Assembly: GCF_003432065.1 (NCBI RefSeq)
Contig: NZ_QWDE01000001.1
Coordinates: forward strand, 1,240,001 to 1,304,000
Source of the DNA: Mucilaginibacter terrenus
GTDB taxonomy: Bacteria; Bacteroidota; Bacteroidia; Sphingobacteriales; Sphingobacteriaceae
Direction of reading: 5' to 3'
DNA: 64,000 nt
Shown here in pieces: positions 10,077-18,512 of the stretch. Each line of letters opens with the position of its first letter. Position 1 is the first letter of the stretch. The position numbers and the translations under genes are program-made. Below the pieces are notes generated by a model. It worked only from the letters and a program-made list of their open reading frames with translations, was not told the DNA's origin and made no database searches.

Positions 10077-10195
10077 TTTAAATTTATCAATGTGTTCAAC
10101 TAAGCTGCAAAAACGCTAAGGGCTAAACAAGCATTCCCCTGCAGTAATACTTACAACTATCTTGTTTATGGTATGATACGTGTTAAGCATTAAAT

Positions 10196-11272
10196 ATGTT
10201 GCACGAAAAGACCATTGACCACCTGCTTGCCATACACGAGATTTACCATGAACCTAATGTCCGTGAATTTGCGCGAGGTAGGGAAATACTGGCTAAATAT
10301 CCTGATGCCAAACTGATAGAAGTGCCAGCCCATAACCAAATACCCGAACTGTTTGGCTTTGAAGGATCTGTGGAGGATTGGCTCTGGAATAAAAAGAATG
10401 TACTAATTTTAGGTACCAAAAAGGGGCTTTCTGCAAGGCCAAATACCCGCAGCTCTCACTGGGTGGCGCCCTCACAAAGCAACGGCTGCGCTATGTCGTG
10501 CTCGTATTGCTATGTGCCGAGGCGAAAAGGGTATGCAAACCCTATAACCACTTTTGTAAACATTGAACAGATTATGGGCTACCTTACCCGGCATGCTGCA
10601 AGGCAGGGTAAAAAGCTTATACCTGATGAGACCGACCCTGAGTATTGGGTGTACGAGATTGGCGAAAACGGCGACTGCTCTGCAGACGCTGCTATTTGCG
10701 ACAATGTAAAGGACTTAGTAAAGCTGTACACTACCTTGCCAAACGCCAAATTAACATTTGCAACAAAGTTTGTGAACCGGGAGATGTTAAACTATGATCC
10801 GCAGCGCAAAACGCGGATACGTTTTAGCCTGATGCCGCACCAGATGTCTAAACTGGTGGATGTGCGCACCACACCAATAAGCGACCGTATAGCAGTAATG
10901 AACGAGTTTAGAGAAGCAGGTTATGAAGTTACCGCAAGCTTTGCCCCGGTTATTTACTATGAGGGTTGGTTGGATGACTGGCGTAAACTTTTTGACGAGT
11001 TGAACGCAGTATTGGATGATCAAACAAAAAGGCAGCTGTCTACCGAGATCATCTTTCTGACACACAACCAGGGATTACATGATGTTAATTTGTTATGGCA
11101 TCCCAAAGCCGAAGAAGTACTATGGCGACCGGATATACAGCAGGTAAAATATAGCCAGAGCGGACAGCGAAATGTACGGTACAAGAACAACCTGAAACGC
11201 GAGTTGGTAGACGAGCTTGTAGCCTTGTGTGCCGAGATGATACCCTACTGTACCATCAGGTATGCATTTTGA
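10196..11272 (+). CDS. spore photoproduct lyase-like radical SAM protein
   Basis: Radical SAM proteins of the SplB family repair the thymine spore photoproduct in DNA in spore formers; Bacteroidota do not sporulate, so the substrate here is open. C98-x3-C102-x2-C105 (NGCAMSCSYCYVPRRKGYANP) is the 4Fe-4S/SAM site. The region before it (LILGTKKGLSARPNTRSSHWVAPS) and the downstream FATKFVNREML and FSLMPHQMSKLVDVRT also fit SplB-like proteins. The length (358) matches. It is a single gene that ends 18 bases before a convergent cupin gene. Confidence 0.82.
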   Translation: MLHEKTIDHLLAIHEIYHEPNVREFARGREILAKYPDAKLIEVPAHNQIPELFGFEGSVEDWLWNKKNVLILGTKKGLSARPNTRSSHWVAPSQSNGCAMSCSYCYVPRRKGYANPITTFVNIEQIMGYLTRHAARQGKKLIPDETDPEYWVYEIGENGDCSADAAICDNVKDLVKLYTTLPNAKLTFATKFVNREMLNYDPQRKTRIRFSLMPHQMSKLVDVRTTPISDRIAVMNEFREAGYEVTASFAPVIYYEGWLDDWRKLFDELNAVLDDQTKRQLSTEIIFLTHNQGLHDVNLLWHPKAEEVLWRPDIQQVKYSQSGQRNVRYKNNLKRELVDELVALCAEMIPYCTIRYAF

Positions 11273-11290
11273 TGCAGAAGTAGTTTATAT

Positions 11291-11647
11291 CTAGTCTGCA
11301 ACAAAGTTTACGGGCTGCTCTTCACTAAAGGTAACGTACACGCGTTTCCATGGGTTATCGTCAACTAATTTCCACTTGTGGGCAGTGCCTGTTGTATCCA
11401 TAGCAATCAATATCTCTCCTGGTTTTAAAATAAAAATTTCACCCAGGAACGTCTCAAATTGTAATATACCATCAATAGATATAACGTACTGTTCTGCCGG
11501 GGCGTTATGCCAATTGTAAAACGAGTGCGGTGGCGACTCCTGGAAACGGATTGAAGTTACCAGGTTAAATACACCCTCGGCAACATGCCCAGTTTGTATA
11601 TGCGAATGTCCGTCCGCGCCGGTGTATAGTTTATAAGCTTTTATCAT
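11291..11647 (-). CDS. cupin-fold small protein
   Basis: This 118-residue protein has a cupin-like beta-barrel pattern: a PPHSFYNWHNAPAEQYVISIDGILQFET segment, then LGEIFILKPGEILIAMDTTGTAHKWKLVDDNPWKRVYVTF. His and Glu residues sit at the usual places in the two cupin motifs, so a metal-binding small-molecule function is likely, but no substrate can be named. It is convergent with the SplB-like gene. Confidence 0.7.
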   Translation of the reverse strand: MIKAYKLYTGADGHSHIQTGHVAEGVFNLVTSIRFQESPPHSFYNWHNAPAEQYVISIDGILQFETFLGEIFILKPGEILIAMDTTGTAHKWKLVDDNPWKRVYVTFSEEQPVNFVAD

Positions 11648-11764
11648 AAGTACCGCTGTTTTAAGAAGCGATGATTTGTGCGAAAGTAAGCAAGAATTTT
11701 GACAGGCACCTTTGCGTAATTATATAGAGTTGTTTTATCGGTATCTTGATTTTTATGTAACCAA

Positions 11765-12382
11765 ATGTTATGTTTACAACATATGCCTGCCCAATTACAA
11801 TCAACATTAAGTAAGACCCTGATAATCCTGATCAGCATTGTTGTTGCCGCATTAATAACTGCCTTTACAATGTTTAGAGCTGGCGTTCATTCCTTCCTTT
11901 TCGCCTGGACGGTCAACTTTATGCTGATGCTTTGTGTATCTGTTGTTATGCAAACTTTAAAACCCGAACTATCTTTTTCTTACTTCACTACTCGCAACTT
12001 CGAAAAAAAAGGAGTTATATACGAGTGGTTTGGTGTACATGCTTTCAGAAAAATGATGGTATTAACTGGGTGGGAAAAGCTTCACAAGAAAGGTAACCCT
12101 GTAAAACCCGACCTGCAAGCTATTGAACAGCTGGAGTATAACACCCGCCAGGCAGAATTCAATCACCTCTCAATCTTTATTATTGTACAGATAATATGGA
12201 TTTACGCTTGTGTGGTGCACTCATTTAAAGGAGCTATTTGGCTGCTTGTGTTGAATGTTTTGTTAAACCTGTATCCCATATTGGTACAACGATATAACAG
12301 GCCCAGGTTGCAACGAATTATCAGGCTGTACAAAAAGCACGCGACCGACAAAATTGCATCCGGCCACGTGCCCGTTAATTAG
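11765..12382 (+). CDS. CrtO-like membrane acyltransferase-family protein
   Basis: This 205-residue protein has two N-terminal membrane helices (residues about 17-60) and two more in the C-terminal half (IFIIVQIIWIYACVV, IWLLVLNVLLNLYPIL). The segments FEKKGVIYEWFGVHAFRKMM, an Asn-His pair in EFNHL, and NLYPILVQRYNRPRL recall the glycosyl-diaponeurosporenoate acyltransferase (CrtO/DUF) family, which acylates sugar groups on carotenoids. No carotenoid genes are near, so the exact reaction is not established. The alternative start, the second ATG at 11783, removes six residues. Confidence 0.6.
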   Translation: MLCLQHMPAQLQSTLSKTLIILISIVVAALITAFTMFRAGVHSFLFAWTVNFMLMLCVSVVMQTLKPELSFSYFTTRNFEKKGVIYEWFGVHAFRKMMVLTGWEKLHKKGNPVKPDLQAIEQLEYNTRQAEFNHLSIFIIVQIIWIYACVVHSFKGAIWLLVLNVLLNLYPILVQRYNRPRLQRIIRLYKKHATDKIASGHVPVN

Positions 12383-12469
12383 GTTGTTTACCCATTATAT
12401 TTCCAAGGAAACTACAGCTCCTTTCACAAGCGAAGCGCATCTCGATCTTGGTAGCTACACCTAAATATT

Positions 12470-13087
12470 TCAAATTAAATCAGCCTTAATTGTTTTTACA
12501 GCATTTCCCCGCAGCAATATGTTGTGCTGCTGCCATTGGCTTTGCTGTTGCTCCATTAACGATTCTGTTTGCCAAAGCATTATCTTTGCTTCCAGCCGTT
12601 CCAGGCACAAGTTCTTGTTTTCGAGTTGAGATCGCGTATCCATTGCCATTACCTGTATGCCTGATGGCAGGTGCGTGCCCCGCACAGCGGTCTCTACTTT
12701 ATTCACGTTTTGCCCACCCGGTCCGGAGGAGCGGCAAGTTTCCAGCTTAACATCTTTGGGGTTCCACTGCGTTAATTGTTTAACATCAAAGGCTGCTACG
12801 CCAACAAACCAGTTCTTCCGTTTATGATATCTGCGGTAAGGGCTTTGCGCTATCCATTGCACCGTTCCTATCCATGCATTTATAAAATCGGCAAGGTGTT
12901 TACCTGTAGCCATCATAGTTGCCGACAGCAACGTACCATTTAATTCGCCTTGTTTATTTTCCAGCACTTGCATGTCTATCCCCAACTGCTTTGCCTCCTG
13001 CATCATTAGCTGCTGTACCCGGGCAACAACCCGGCAGCATTCTGCCGGGCCTTTGCCCGAGGTAATTTGTATGATCATTTTTTCCAT
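12470..13087 (-). CDS. prfH: peptide chain release factor H
   Basis: PrfH is a codon-recognition-free release factor homologue that rescues ribosomes whose decoding centre has been cleaved, before the 16S rRNA is resealed by the partner RtcB. The catalytic loop SSGPGGQNVNK places the GGQ at residues 124-126. The anticodon-mimic domain of RF1/RF2 is absent, as expected at 205 residues. The ATG at 13087 begins one base after the rtcB stop, so the pair is translationally coupled. ATG 13078 is an alternative start. PrfH-RtcB pairing is documented (Tian and colleagues, PNAS 2022). Confidence 0.92.
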   Translation of the reverse strand: MEKMIIQITSGKGPAECCRVVARVQQLMMQEAKQLGIDMQVLENKQGELNGTLLSATMMATGKHLADFINAWIGTVQWIAQSPYRRYHKRKNWFVGVAAFDVKQLTQWNPKDVKLETCRSSGPGGQNVNKVETAVRGTHLPSGIQVMAMDTRSQLENKNLCLERLEAKIMLWQTESLMEQQQSQWQQHNILLRGNAVKTIKADLI

Positions 13088-13088
13088 A

Positions 13089-14597
13089 TTATTCTTTGTT
13101 CATTCTTACAATCCTCGGAAGAAACTTACCCTGGATTTCCACCAGCGATTGCTGTGCACTAATTACCGTGTCAATGTCCTTATAAGCCATCGGGTTTTCT
13201 TCCACTGTGCCGCCAATTAGGTTTACACCTGCGTTATTAAGCAGTTTCTTCATGGCAGAAACTGTAATACTGTCCTTGGCCTTTTGCCTGCTCATGGCCC
13301 TCCCGGCGCCGTGCGATGCGGAATACAAGCCATCACCGTTCCCCTTACCCGCTACAAGGTAGGCAGGCGCCGTCATGCTGCCCGGAATAATACCAAGTTC
13401 GCCTTTGTGAGCAGGCGTGGCACCCTTGCGGTGGATAACAACATCTTGGCCGTTTGGCAGTTGATCCTTCCACGCAAAGTTGTGGTGGTTTTCTACCACG
13501 TACAGGGCAGTCAGCCCTAATGCTTTTAAAAGGTTAGCGTGTATCCGTTCATGGCAAGCTTTTGCATAGTCGCCCGCTAGTGTCATGGTAAGCCAGTACT
13601 CCTGCCCTGCTTCGCTGTTCATGTCCAGCCAGGCCAATTGCTGTGCATGCTTTGGCAGTTTACAGGTATTCATAGCTATTTGAGTGTAGTGCCGCGCTAT
13701 TGCCGAGCCCAAACCCCTGCTACCCGAATGCGTTAATAAAGCACTATACTTTTTAGCAGGCAACCCCAGGGAGTTATTTGCTAAAAGCTCTATCTCTCCA
13801 AACTCTACAAAGTGGTTTCCGTTGCCCGACGTTCCTAACTGTCGCACTGCCTTCCCTCGAAATGGTTTCAGAAAGCCTATCTCATTAAACACCGGGCTGT
13901 CCAGCACTTCATGCTCCTGCCGGGTATCGAGCCCTCCTTCCATACCAAAATGGGTGTAGTTTTTAAGTGCTTGTTTTATCTGATAATCATAACGTTTTAG
14001 ATAGGCTTCACCCTCATCTATAATAGTTAAGGCCATACGGCAGCCGATGTCCATACCTACCGCATAGGGTATTACCGCATTATTTGTAGCCAGCACGCCG
14101 CCGATAGGCAGGCCAAAGCCCATGTGCGCATCGGGCATTAAGGCACCCTGTACGCTTACCGGCAACAAATTGGCAAGCTCCATTTGCTTTTTTGCAGCAC
14201 TTTCTATACCCTTGCCACCGTAGGTTTTACAGTAAACAGGTTCCTGCCTTAGTTCAAACGTTTTAAAGGCAGGGCCATCCAGCTTACCTATTATCTTGGT
14301 GGCTATCTTTGTCGTTAGCTCATCGTCCAGAAATGCCTCCGGATCGTTTTTTATGTTCACCAGCAGGTCCAGCAGTTGTTGCTTACTGTGGTGTTTGAAG
14401 TTTTTAGCGGCTATACCAATAACCAGACTTCGCAGCTGGTCATTATCATACCCAATCTTACTCAGATCTTTTGTTTTTAAATTGCCCATGTGGGTTATGT
14501 CCATAAAGCCGGGCAAAGCTATTGAAAGCTGTACCGGCTGTTGTTTATACTTTGTTAAATGTTTGCCGCGCCGGATGAACATGGCACGGCCGTGCAT
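13089..14597 (-). CDS. rtcB: RNA ligase RtcB (RtcB2 type, paired with PrfH)
   Basis: This GTP- and Mn2+-dependent ligase joins 2',3'-cyclic phosphate and 5'-OH RNA ends. Motifs are PDAHMGFGLPIGGV, GMDIGCRM with the metal-binding Asp and Cys, TSGNGNHFVEFGE, THSGSRGLG, VENHHNF, and SHGAGRAMSR containing the guanylylated His region. The frame opens at ATG 14597, but the family-like sequence MGNLKTKDLSKIGYDND starts at ATG 14489 (466 residues), which I consider at least as likely. It forms an operon with prfH, and together they match the ribosome rescue-and-repair module. A promoter with an overlapping dyad lies about 250 bases upstream. Confidence 0.93.
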   Translation of the reverse strand: MHGRAMFIRRGKHLTKYKQQPVQLSIALPGFMDITHMGNLKTKDLSKIGYDNDQLRSLVIGIAAKNFKHHSKQQLLDLLVNIKNDPEAFLDDELTTKIATKIIGKLDGPAFKTFELRQEPVYCKTYGGKGIESAAKKQMELANLLPVSVQGALMPDAHMGFGLPIGGVLATNNAVIPYAVGMDIGCRMALTIIDEGEAYLKRYDYQIKQALKNYTHFGMEGGLDTRQEHEVLDSPVFNEIGFLKPFRGKAVRQLGTSGNGNHFVEFGEIELLANNSLGLPAKKYSALLTHSGSRGLGSAIARHYTQIAMNTCKLPKHAQQLAWLDMNSEAGQEYWLTMTLAGDYAKACHERIHANLLKALGLTALYVVENHHNFAWKDQLPNGQDVVIHRKGATPAHKGELGIIPGSMTAPAYLVAGKGNGDGLYSASHGAGRAMSRQKAKDSITVSAMKKLLNNAGVNLIGGTVEENPMAYKDIDTVISAQQSLVEIQGKFLPRIVRMNKE

Positions 14598-14856
14598 GTG
14601 TGTTTAGCACATGTGATATTAAAATGGTGTTGATTTGTGTCAGTCCTTGATTAAGGACATACCCTCTAGGTAACGCTCAACCAGCCAAAAATTGGCAAGC
14701 AAAAATTTCAGGGCTACTATTGTAACCAGTATTTATTAGCATTAAAAAATACAGAATTTGCCTGCCTTGTTAGGCAATGAGCGGAAGGGGCGATATGTAG
14801 ATTTGCTCTGTCATGAATCCTTGATATTAAATGGTTAACGGATCAGGAACTGCGCG

Positions 14857-14886
14857 CAAATATAGATATTATTATACAATGCCAAA
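14857..14886 (-). promoter_or_regulatory. predicted rtcB-prfH promoter
   Basis: On the minus strand TTTG (14883-14886) is followed after 18 bases by TATATTTG (14857-14864), an exact match to the Bacteroidota housekeeping consensus TTTG-N(18-21)-TAnnTTTG. Transcription would start near 14850, leaving a leader of about 250 bases. Confidence 0.6.
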
Positions 14887-14895
14887 ATAATATCT
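14864..14895. promoter_or_regulatory. inverted repeat overlapping the rtcB promoter
   Basis: AGATATTATT (14864-14873) and its exact complement AATAATATCT (14886-14895) are separated by 12 bases and lie over the -7 to -33 interval of the predicted promoter. This is a plausible repressor or activator site. The adjacent WYL regulator that might once have bound it is now broken. Confidence 0.45.
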
Positions 14896-15011
14896 TCTTC
14901 GTAGCAATTGTATCGATGATCTTTCATCAGGTACCGCCACTATTGGCTGAATTCTTGATTAGGATTACACATGCTCTGCCTGCTAAGGCATTGTTGTAAT
15001 TACTAACCAGT

Positions 15012-16544
15012 ATGAACACCACTACCAATTTGTTACCGAAACAAACACCAACAACATTATACGAATACCAGCAGAGAGATATTGATACGCTGTTCAATAA
15101 AATGGAACAGGCTGTATGCAATTACAAGCTGTTATACCAGCTACCTACGGGCGGCGGAAAAACGGTGATCTTTTCTGAAATAGCTAACCGTTTCATAAGT
15201 AAATACGGTCAAAAAGTAATGATCCTCACCCACCGTGCAGAGCTTTGCAATCAAACCTCATCTACTCTCAAAAGCCTGGGCATTAGGAATAAAGTAATTA
15301 ACAGTGCCGTAAAAAAGCTAAGCAAAAGAGATAATTACGGCTGCTATGTAGCCATGGTGGAAACGCTTAACAACCGTATAAACGAGGGTGTCTTCAACAC
15401 CAATGAAATAGGACTGGTGATTATAGACGAGGCGCATCATAACTCGTTCCAGAAGCTGCTGGACAAGTTTGACAACGCCCTTATTATAGGTGTAACGGCC
15501 ACGCCTTACAGCTCCGATATCACCTCCCCTATGCGCGACACGTATAACGAACTGGTGATTGGTGAAAGCATCAGCGCATTAATTAGTCAGGGCTTCCTGG
15601 CCAAGCCAACCATATGGCGGTATGATGTTGAACTAAATACCTTACACACCGGCACTCACGGCGACTTCACTACAAGCACATCTGATGAACTTTATGCTTC
15701 ACCGGCTATGCTGGACCTGCTGCTGCACGCTTATGAAGCACATTCAAAAAATAAGAAGACGCTGATATTTAACAACGGAATTTTCGCCTCTAAAGCGGTT
15801 TGTAAAATGTTCAATGATGCCGGTTACCCCGTCCGCCACCTGGACAGCGAAACCCCTGCGGCAGAACGTGAAGAAATTTTAAAGTGGCTGAAGAAAACCC
15901 GAGGAGCGATACTCACCTCTGTATCTATCTTAACTACCGGGTTTGACGAGCCAACCATACAAACCGTAATATTACACCGCGCCACTACTTCATTAACGTT
16001 ATACCACCAGATGATTGGCCGCGGATCGCGAAAGCTGCCTAACAAGAAGAACTTCACCGTTATAGACCTGGGCAACAATACAGAACGGTTTGGAGCATGG
16101 AACGCCACTGTTGACTGGCAGTACGTGTTTGACAAGCCCGAAGAGTATTGCGAAAGCATCCACTGCCAAACCAGCCACGAGGCGCACAGCATGCCGTCGG
16201 AGATGCGCTCAAAGTTCCCGAATAGCCTGGAGCTGTCTTTTGACATCCAAACGGCTTACCAGGAGGCAATGGATAGTCACCAAAAAGCAAGCACTGTTAT
16301 TAACGCCTCTATTCAGCAACATGTACAGATGTGTGCAGATAACAGCGAGACCATTACCGAAGCATTGGCACTGGCCGGCGAACTGGATAAAGAGATAGAC
16401 TGGCGTGTAAAACAATATGGCAAGTGCTTGGGCAAAGTAACCAAGAACTACCTGGAGTGGCTTCGCGATGATTACAAATCTAAACTGGAGGTACTGATAC
16501 AAAAAGTAATGAGCAAGCGCATGTCGCTTAAGGTTGCGGTTTAG
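15012..16544 (+). CDS. DEAH-box superfamily 2 helicase
   Basis: This 510-residue SF2 helicase has a Q-like start (LYEYQQRDIDTLF), Walker A LPTGGGKT (residues 45-51), DEAH at 139-142, the motif III sequence VTATP, and the C-terminal motifs TGFDEP and HQMIGRGSRKLPNKK (motif VI). The arrangement resembles the SSL2/RAD25-like and type I restriction helicases, without a nuclease domain. A charged helical tail follows. It is divergent from rtcB and upstream of the WYL/TROVE remains, so a role in the same RNA-repair neighbourhood is possible but not shown. Confidence 0.85.
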   Translation: MNTTTNLLPKQTPTTLYEYQQRDIDTLFNKMEQAVCNYKLLYQLPTGGGKTVIFSEIANRFISKYGQKVMILTHRAELCNQTSSTLKSLGIRNKVINSAVKKLSKRDNYGCYVAMVETLNNRINEGVFNTNEIGLVIIDEAHHNSFQKLLDKFDNALIIGVTATPYSSDITSPMRDTYNELVIGESISALISQGFLAKPTIWRYDVELNTLHTGTHGDFTTSTSDELYASPAMLDLLLHAYEAHSKNKKTLIFNNGIFASKAVCKMFNDAGYPVRHLDSETPAAEREEILKWLKKTRGAILTSVSILTTGFDEPTIQTVILHRATTSLTLYHQMIGRGSRKLPNKKNFTVIDLGNNTERFGAWNATVDWQYVFDKPEEYCESIHCQTSHEAHSMPSEMRSKFPNSLELSFDIQTAYQEAMDSHQKASTVINASIQQHVQMCADNSETITEALALAGELDKEIDWRVKQYGKCLGKVTKNYLEWLRDDYKSKLEVLIQKVMSKRMSLKVAV

Positions 16545-17398
16545 CGGAGTTGTCGTCAGGTTCATCCATATCGGGCTTGGTAGCTTCGTAATTGGCCAGC
16601 GTTTTGGCAAGCTGCTTTTTGATTTGCTTCACCAATGCTTTGGGTCCAAACACCCTCATCTTAGAACCGAAGCCCAGCAGCTCGCGTTCCAGCTCGAAGT
16701 TCAGTATCACTTTAATGCTGAAGATTTTCCCGCCGTCATCTTCGCCCAGCAGCTTCTGTGTATGATGCAGCGGTTTGGTAATTACATATGGGGCGTGTGC
16801 GTTATCTATTCAAAAGATTACCTCGCAATCCCGCTGACCCGGGGACTTGGTAACCCCCAGCACATCGTTGTAATACGTGGCAAGGTCAATATCCTTGTTC
16901 TCCCGGTAATCGTCGTTATGCTCTTCAACGGTTTGTATGTGGTCTAAGGCTAACGTCAGTAGCGGAGCATTCCGCTTGTGCGATCGCCCCAGTACAAACC
17001 ACCGGTTACGGTATTCTTTTAACAGGTACCCGCTAAAGCAAAAGGTACTGGCTTCACGTGCTTTAAACGACTGGTAAGTAATACACATCGTCTTTTTCGC
17101 TACAATGGCTTTACGTATTACTTCTATCCATTCCAAACCCTTAAGATTATCGTTCTTCTCGAAATCAATCACCGGCGGGCTATGCGTGTTTTGGGTATAG
17201 ATCTTATCTTCCAGCTTACTCACCATCTCGTTAAGATCAGTAAAGTGGTTAAAGCCTTTAAACTGCTTTAACAGGCCAGACACTTCGCTCAGTACCTGCA
17301 TATCCTGCTGGTTTATTGGACTATTGGTGATACTATAATCTTTATCGCTGTAGGTGTAATACTTTTTGTCGACCACTACAATCGGCGCCTCATAGCCC
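16528..17398 (-). pseudogene. WYL-domain transcriptional regulator, broken
   Basis: The reading frame holds the central and C-terminal parts of a WYL regulator: GYEAPIVVVDKKYYTYSDKDYSITNSP, then CITYQSFKAREASTFCFSGYLLKEYRNRWFVLG. Two lesions are visible. An in-frame TGA at 16810-16812 splits it after EVIF; the same frame then continues as IDNAHAPYVITKPLHHTQ and about 80 more residues to 16528. The N-terminal HTH, about 75 residues in intact relatives, is missing: homology starts at Gly encoded near 17397, and what lies beyond belongs to the TROVE remnant on the other strand. An open frame of 215 codons (16810-17457) remains but should lack DNA binding. Confidence 0.8.
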
Positions 17399-17791
17399 AC
17401 TGTTAACCACGCGGGTGCTAAAGCATTTACGCTGTCGCCGGAAATGGAACTATACACCGCCGTGGTTACCTGGAGCTTGAACGACTCATTTTATGAAAAG
17501 GACCAGGAGCGTTTAACACGCCTACAAAAACTGATCTCTGCGTGCAACCCGGTGTTTGTGGGTAAACTGGCCGTTTATGCCCGCACAAAAATGTATATGC
17601 GTTCGGTGCCGCTGGTGCTGGTTACCGAATTGGCTAAGTTGCACTCGGGCGACGGTTTGGTCGCACGGGTTACCGATGGCGTGATCGGCCGTGCCGATGA
17701 GATCACTGAGTTGCTGGCCTGCTACGAATTGCTGAACAAACGTACCGGCACTAAAAAGCTTTTTAAAAAATCCAACAAAAACTTTATTTAA
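17399..17791 (+). pseudogene. TROVE-domain (Ro60/Rsr-like) gene, truncated at both ends
   Basis: TROVE proteins form the RNA-binding ring of Ro60/Rsr, which handles Y RNA and misfolded RNA and is often found with RtcB. The frame reads TVNHAGAKAFTLSPEMELYT from 17399, just after an in-frame TAG (17393-17395), then SLNDSFYEKDQERLTRLQKL, VGKLAVYARTKMYMRSVPLVLVTELAKLHSGD and GRADEITELLACYELLNKRTGTKKL. After KKL (about 17760) the similarity ends and the frame stops at 17791. About 20 N-terminal residues and the whole C-terminal two thirds are gone. An internal ATG at 17444 still gives a 115-codon frame, which cannot make a full ring. Confidence 0.78.
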
Positions 17792-17805
17792 TGAACAATG
17801 TTCAT
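17791..17805. promoter_or_regulatory. TetR operator copy 1
   Basis: ATGAACA-A-TGTTCAT is a perfect 7-1-7 palindrome directly upstream of the TetR gene. Its 13-base core TGAACAATGTTCA recurs at 18466-18478 before the next gene. This suggests autoregulation. Confidence 0.7.
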
Positions 17806-17827
17806 TATACTTGCAACAAGTAAAAGC

Positions 17828-18445
17828 ATGGGTACCGCCGATCGTAAAGCAAAAGAGAAAGAAGAGTTAAAGACACTGATCCTGGACAGTGCCCGTAAAC
17901 TGTTCGTGGAACGGGGTATCGAACAGACCACCATCCGCAGTATTGCCAAGAATATTGATTACAGCATCGGTACAGTGTATGTTTACTTCAGGGACAAGAA
18001 CGCTATCCTGAACGAACTGCATAGTATTGGTTTTGCGCAGCTGGGCAGCCAGTTCCAGGTGCTGGCCCATGTAGAAAGCCCTATGGAGCGCCTGATTGCC
18101 ATGGGCCGCTTGTACATCAAGTTTGCAATGGAAAACCCGGATATGTACGAGCTGATGTTTACCCTAAAGGCGCCTATGGAAGTTTTAAGCCAGGCAAAGA
18201 ACGAGGAATGGGACGAAGGACTGTCGGCTTTTACGGTATTAAAAACAACCGTGGAGCAATGCATCCACCAGGGGCATTTCACAGGGCACCAGGCAGAACC
18301 GCTTACCTTCATGATCTGGAGTTTGGTTCACGGCATGTGCAGCCTCCACATCAGCGACCGTGCAAACGGCGTGCACCTGCAGAACGCGGACGGCATCGTA
18401 ACTGCCGGGTTCGAAGAATTTTTAAAAATACTGAAGAAGCTATAG
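17828..18445 (+). CDS. TetR/AcrR-family regulator
   Basis: The N-terminal HTH (ILDSARKLFVERGIEQTTIRSIAKNIDYSIGTVYVYFRDKNAILNEL) is a typical TetR DNA-binding domain; the C-terminal half is the helical ligand domain (PDMYELMFTLKAPME, MIWSLVHGMCSLHI). I choose ATG 17828 (MGTADRKAKEKEELK) because the earlier ATG at 17798 lies inside the operator palindrome. Palindromes before this gene and before the next one point to repression of both, with the membrane protein at 18513 as the target. The ligand is unknown. Confidence 0.88.
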   Translation: MGTADRKAKEKEELKTLILDSARKLFVERGIEQTTIRSIAKNIDYSIGTVYVYFRDKNAILNELHSIGFAQLGSQFQVLAHVESPMERLIAMGRLYIKFAMENPDMYELMFTLKAPMEVLSQAKNEEWDEGLSAFTVLKTTVEQCIHQGHFTGHQAEPLTFMIWSLVHGMCSLHISDRANGVHLQNADGIVTAGFEEFLKILKKL

Positions 18446-18465
18446 CTATTTTTTTGCTTCGTTAA

Positions 18466-18478
18466 TGAACAATGTTCA
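18466..18478. promoter_or_regulatory. TetR operator copy 2
   Basis: TGAACAATGTTCA repeats the core of the palindrome at 17792-17804 exactly. It lies 35 bases before the start of the membrane-protein gene, in the position for a repressor site on its promoter. Confidence 0.7.
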
Positions 18479-18512
18479 ATAAATAAACAATGATTATTAA
18501 ACTTAATTAAAT

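Larger units (their letters stand above)
14598..15011. other. divergent intergenic region of rtcB and DEAH helicase
   Basis: This 414-base AT-rich non-coding region lies between two divergent genes. It carries a minus-strand promoter (14857-14886), an inverted repeat over that promoter (14864-14895), and a leader of about 250 bases before the rtcB ATG. In the leader I see two small hairpins: GTCCTT-AATC-AAGGAC (14643-14658 region, minus strand sense) and TGCCT-AACA-AGGCA (near 14763-14776). I saw no clear plus-strand -7 box for the helicase. Confidence 0.5.

Noticed and set aside
15824..16610. Several long frames on both strands inside the helicase gene
   Set aside because: They overlap the helicase C-terminal motifs and have no protein features of their own.
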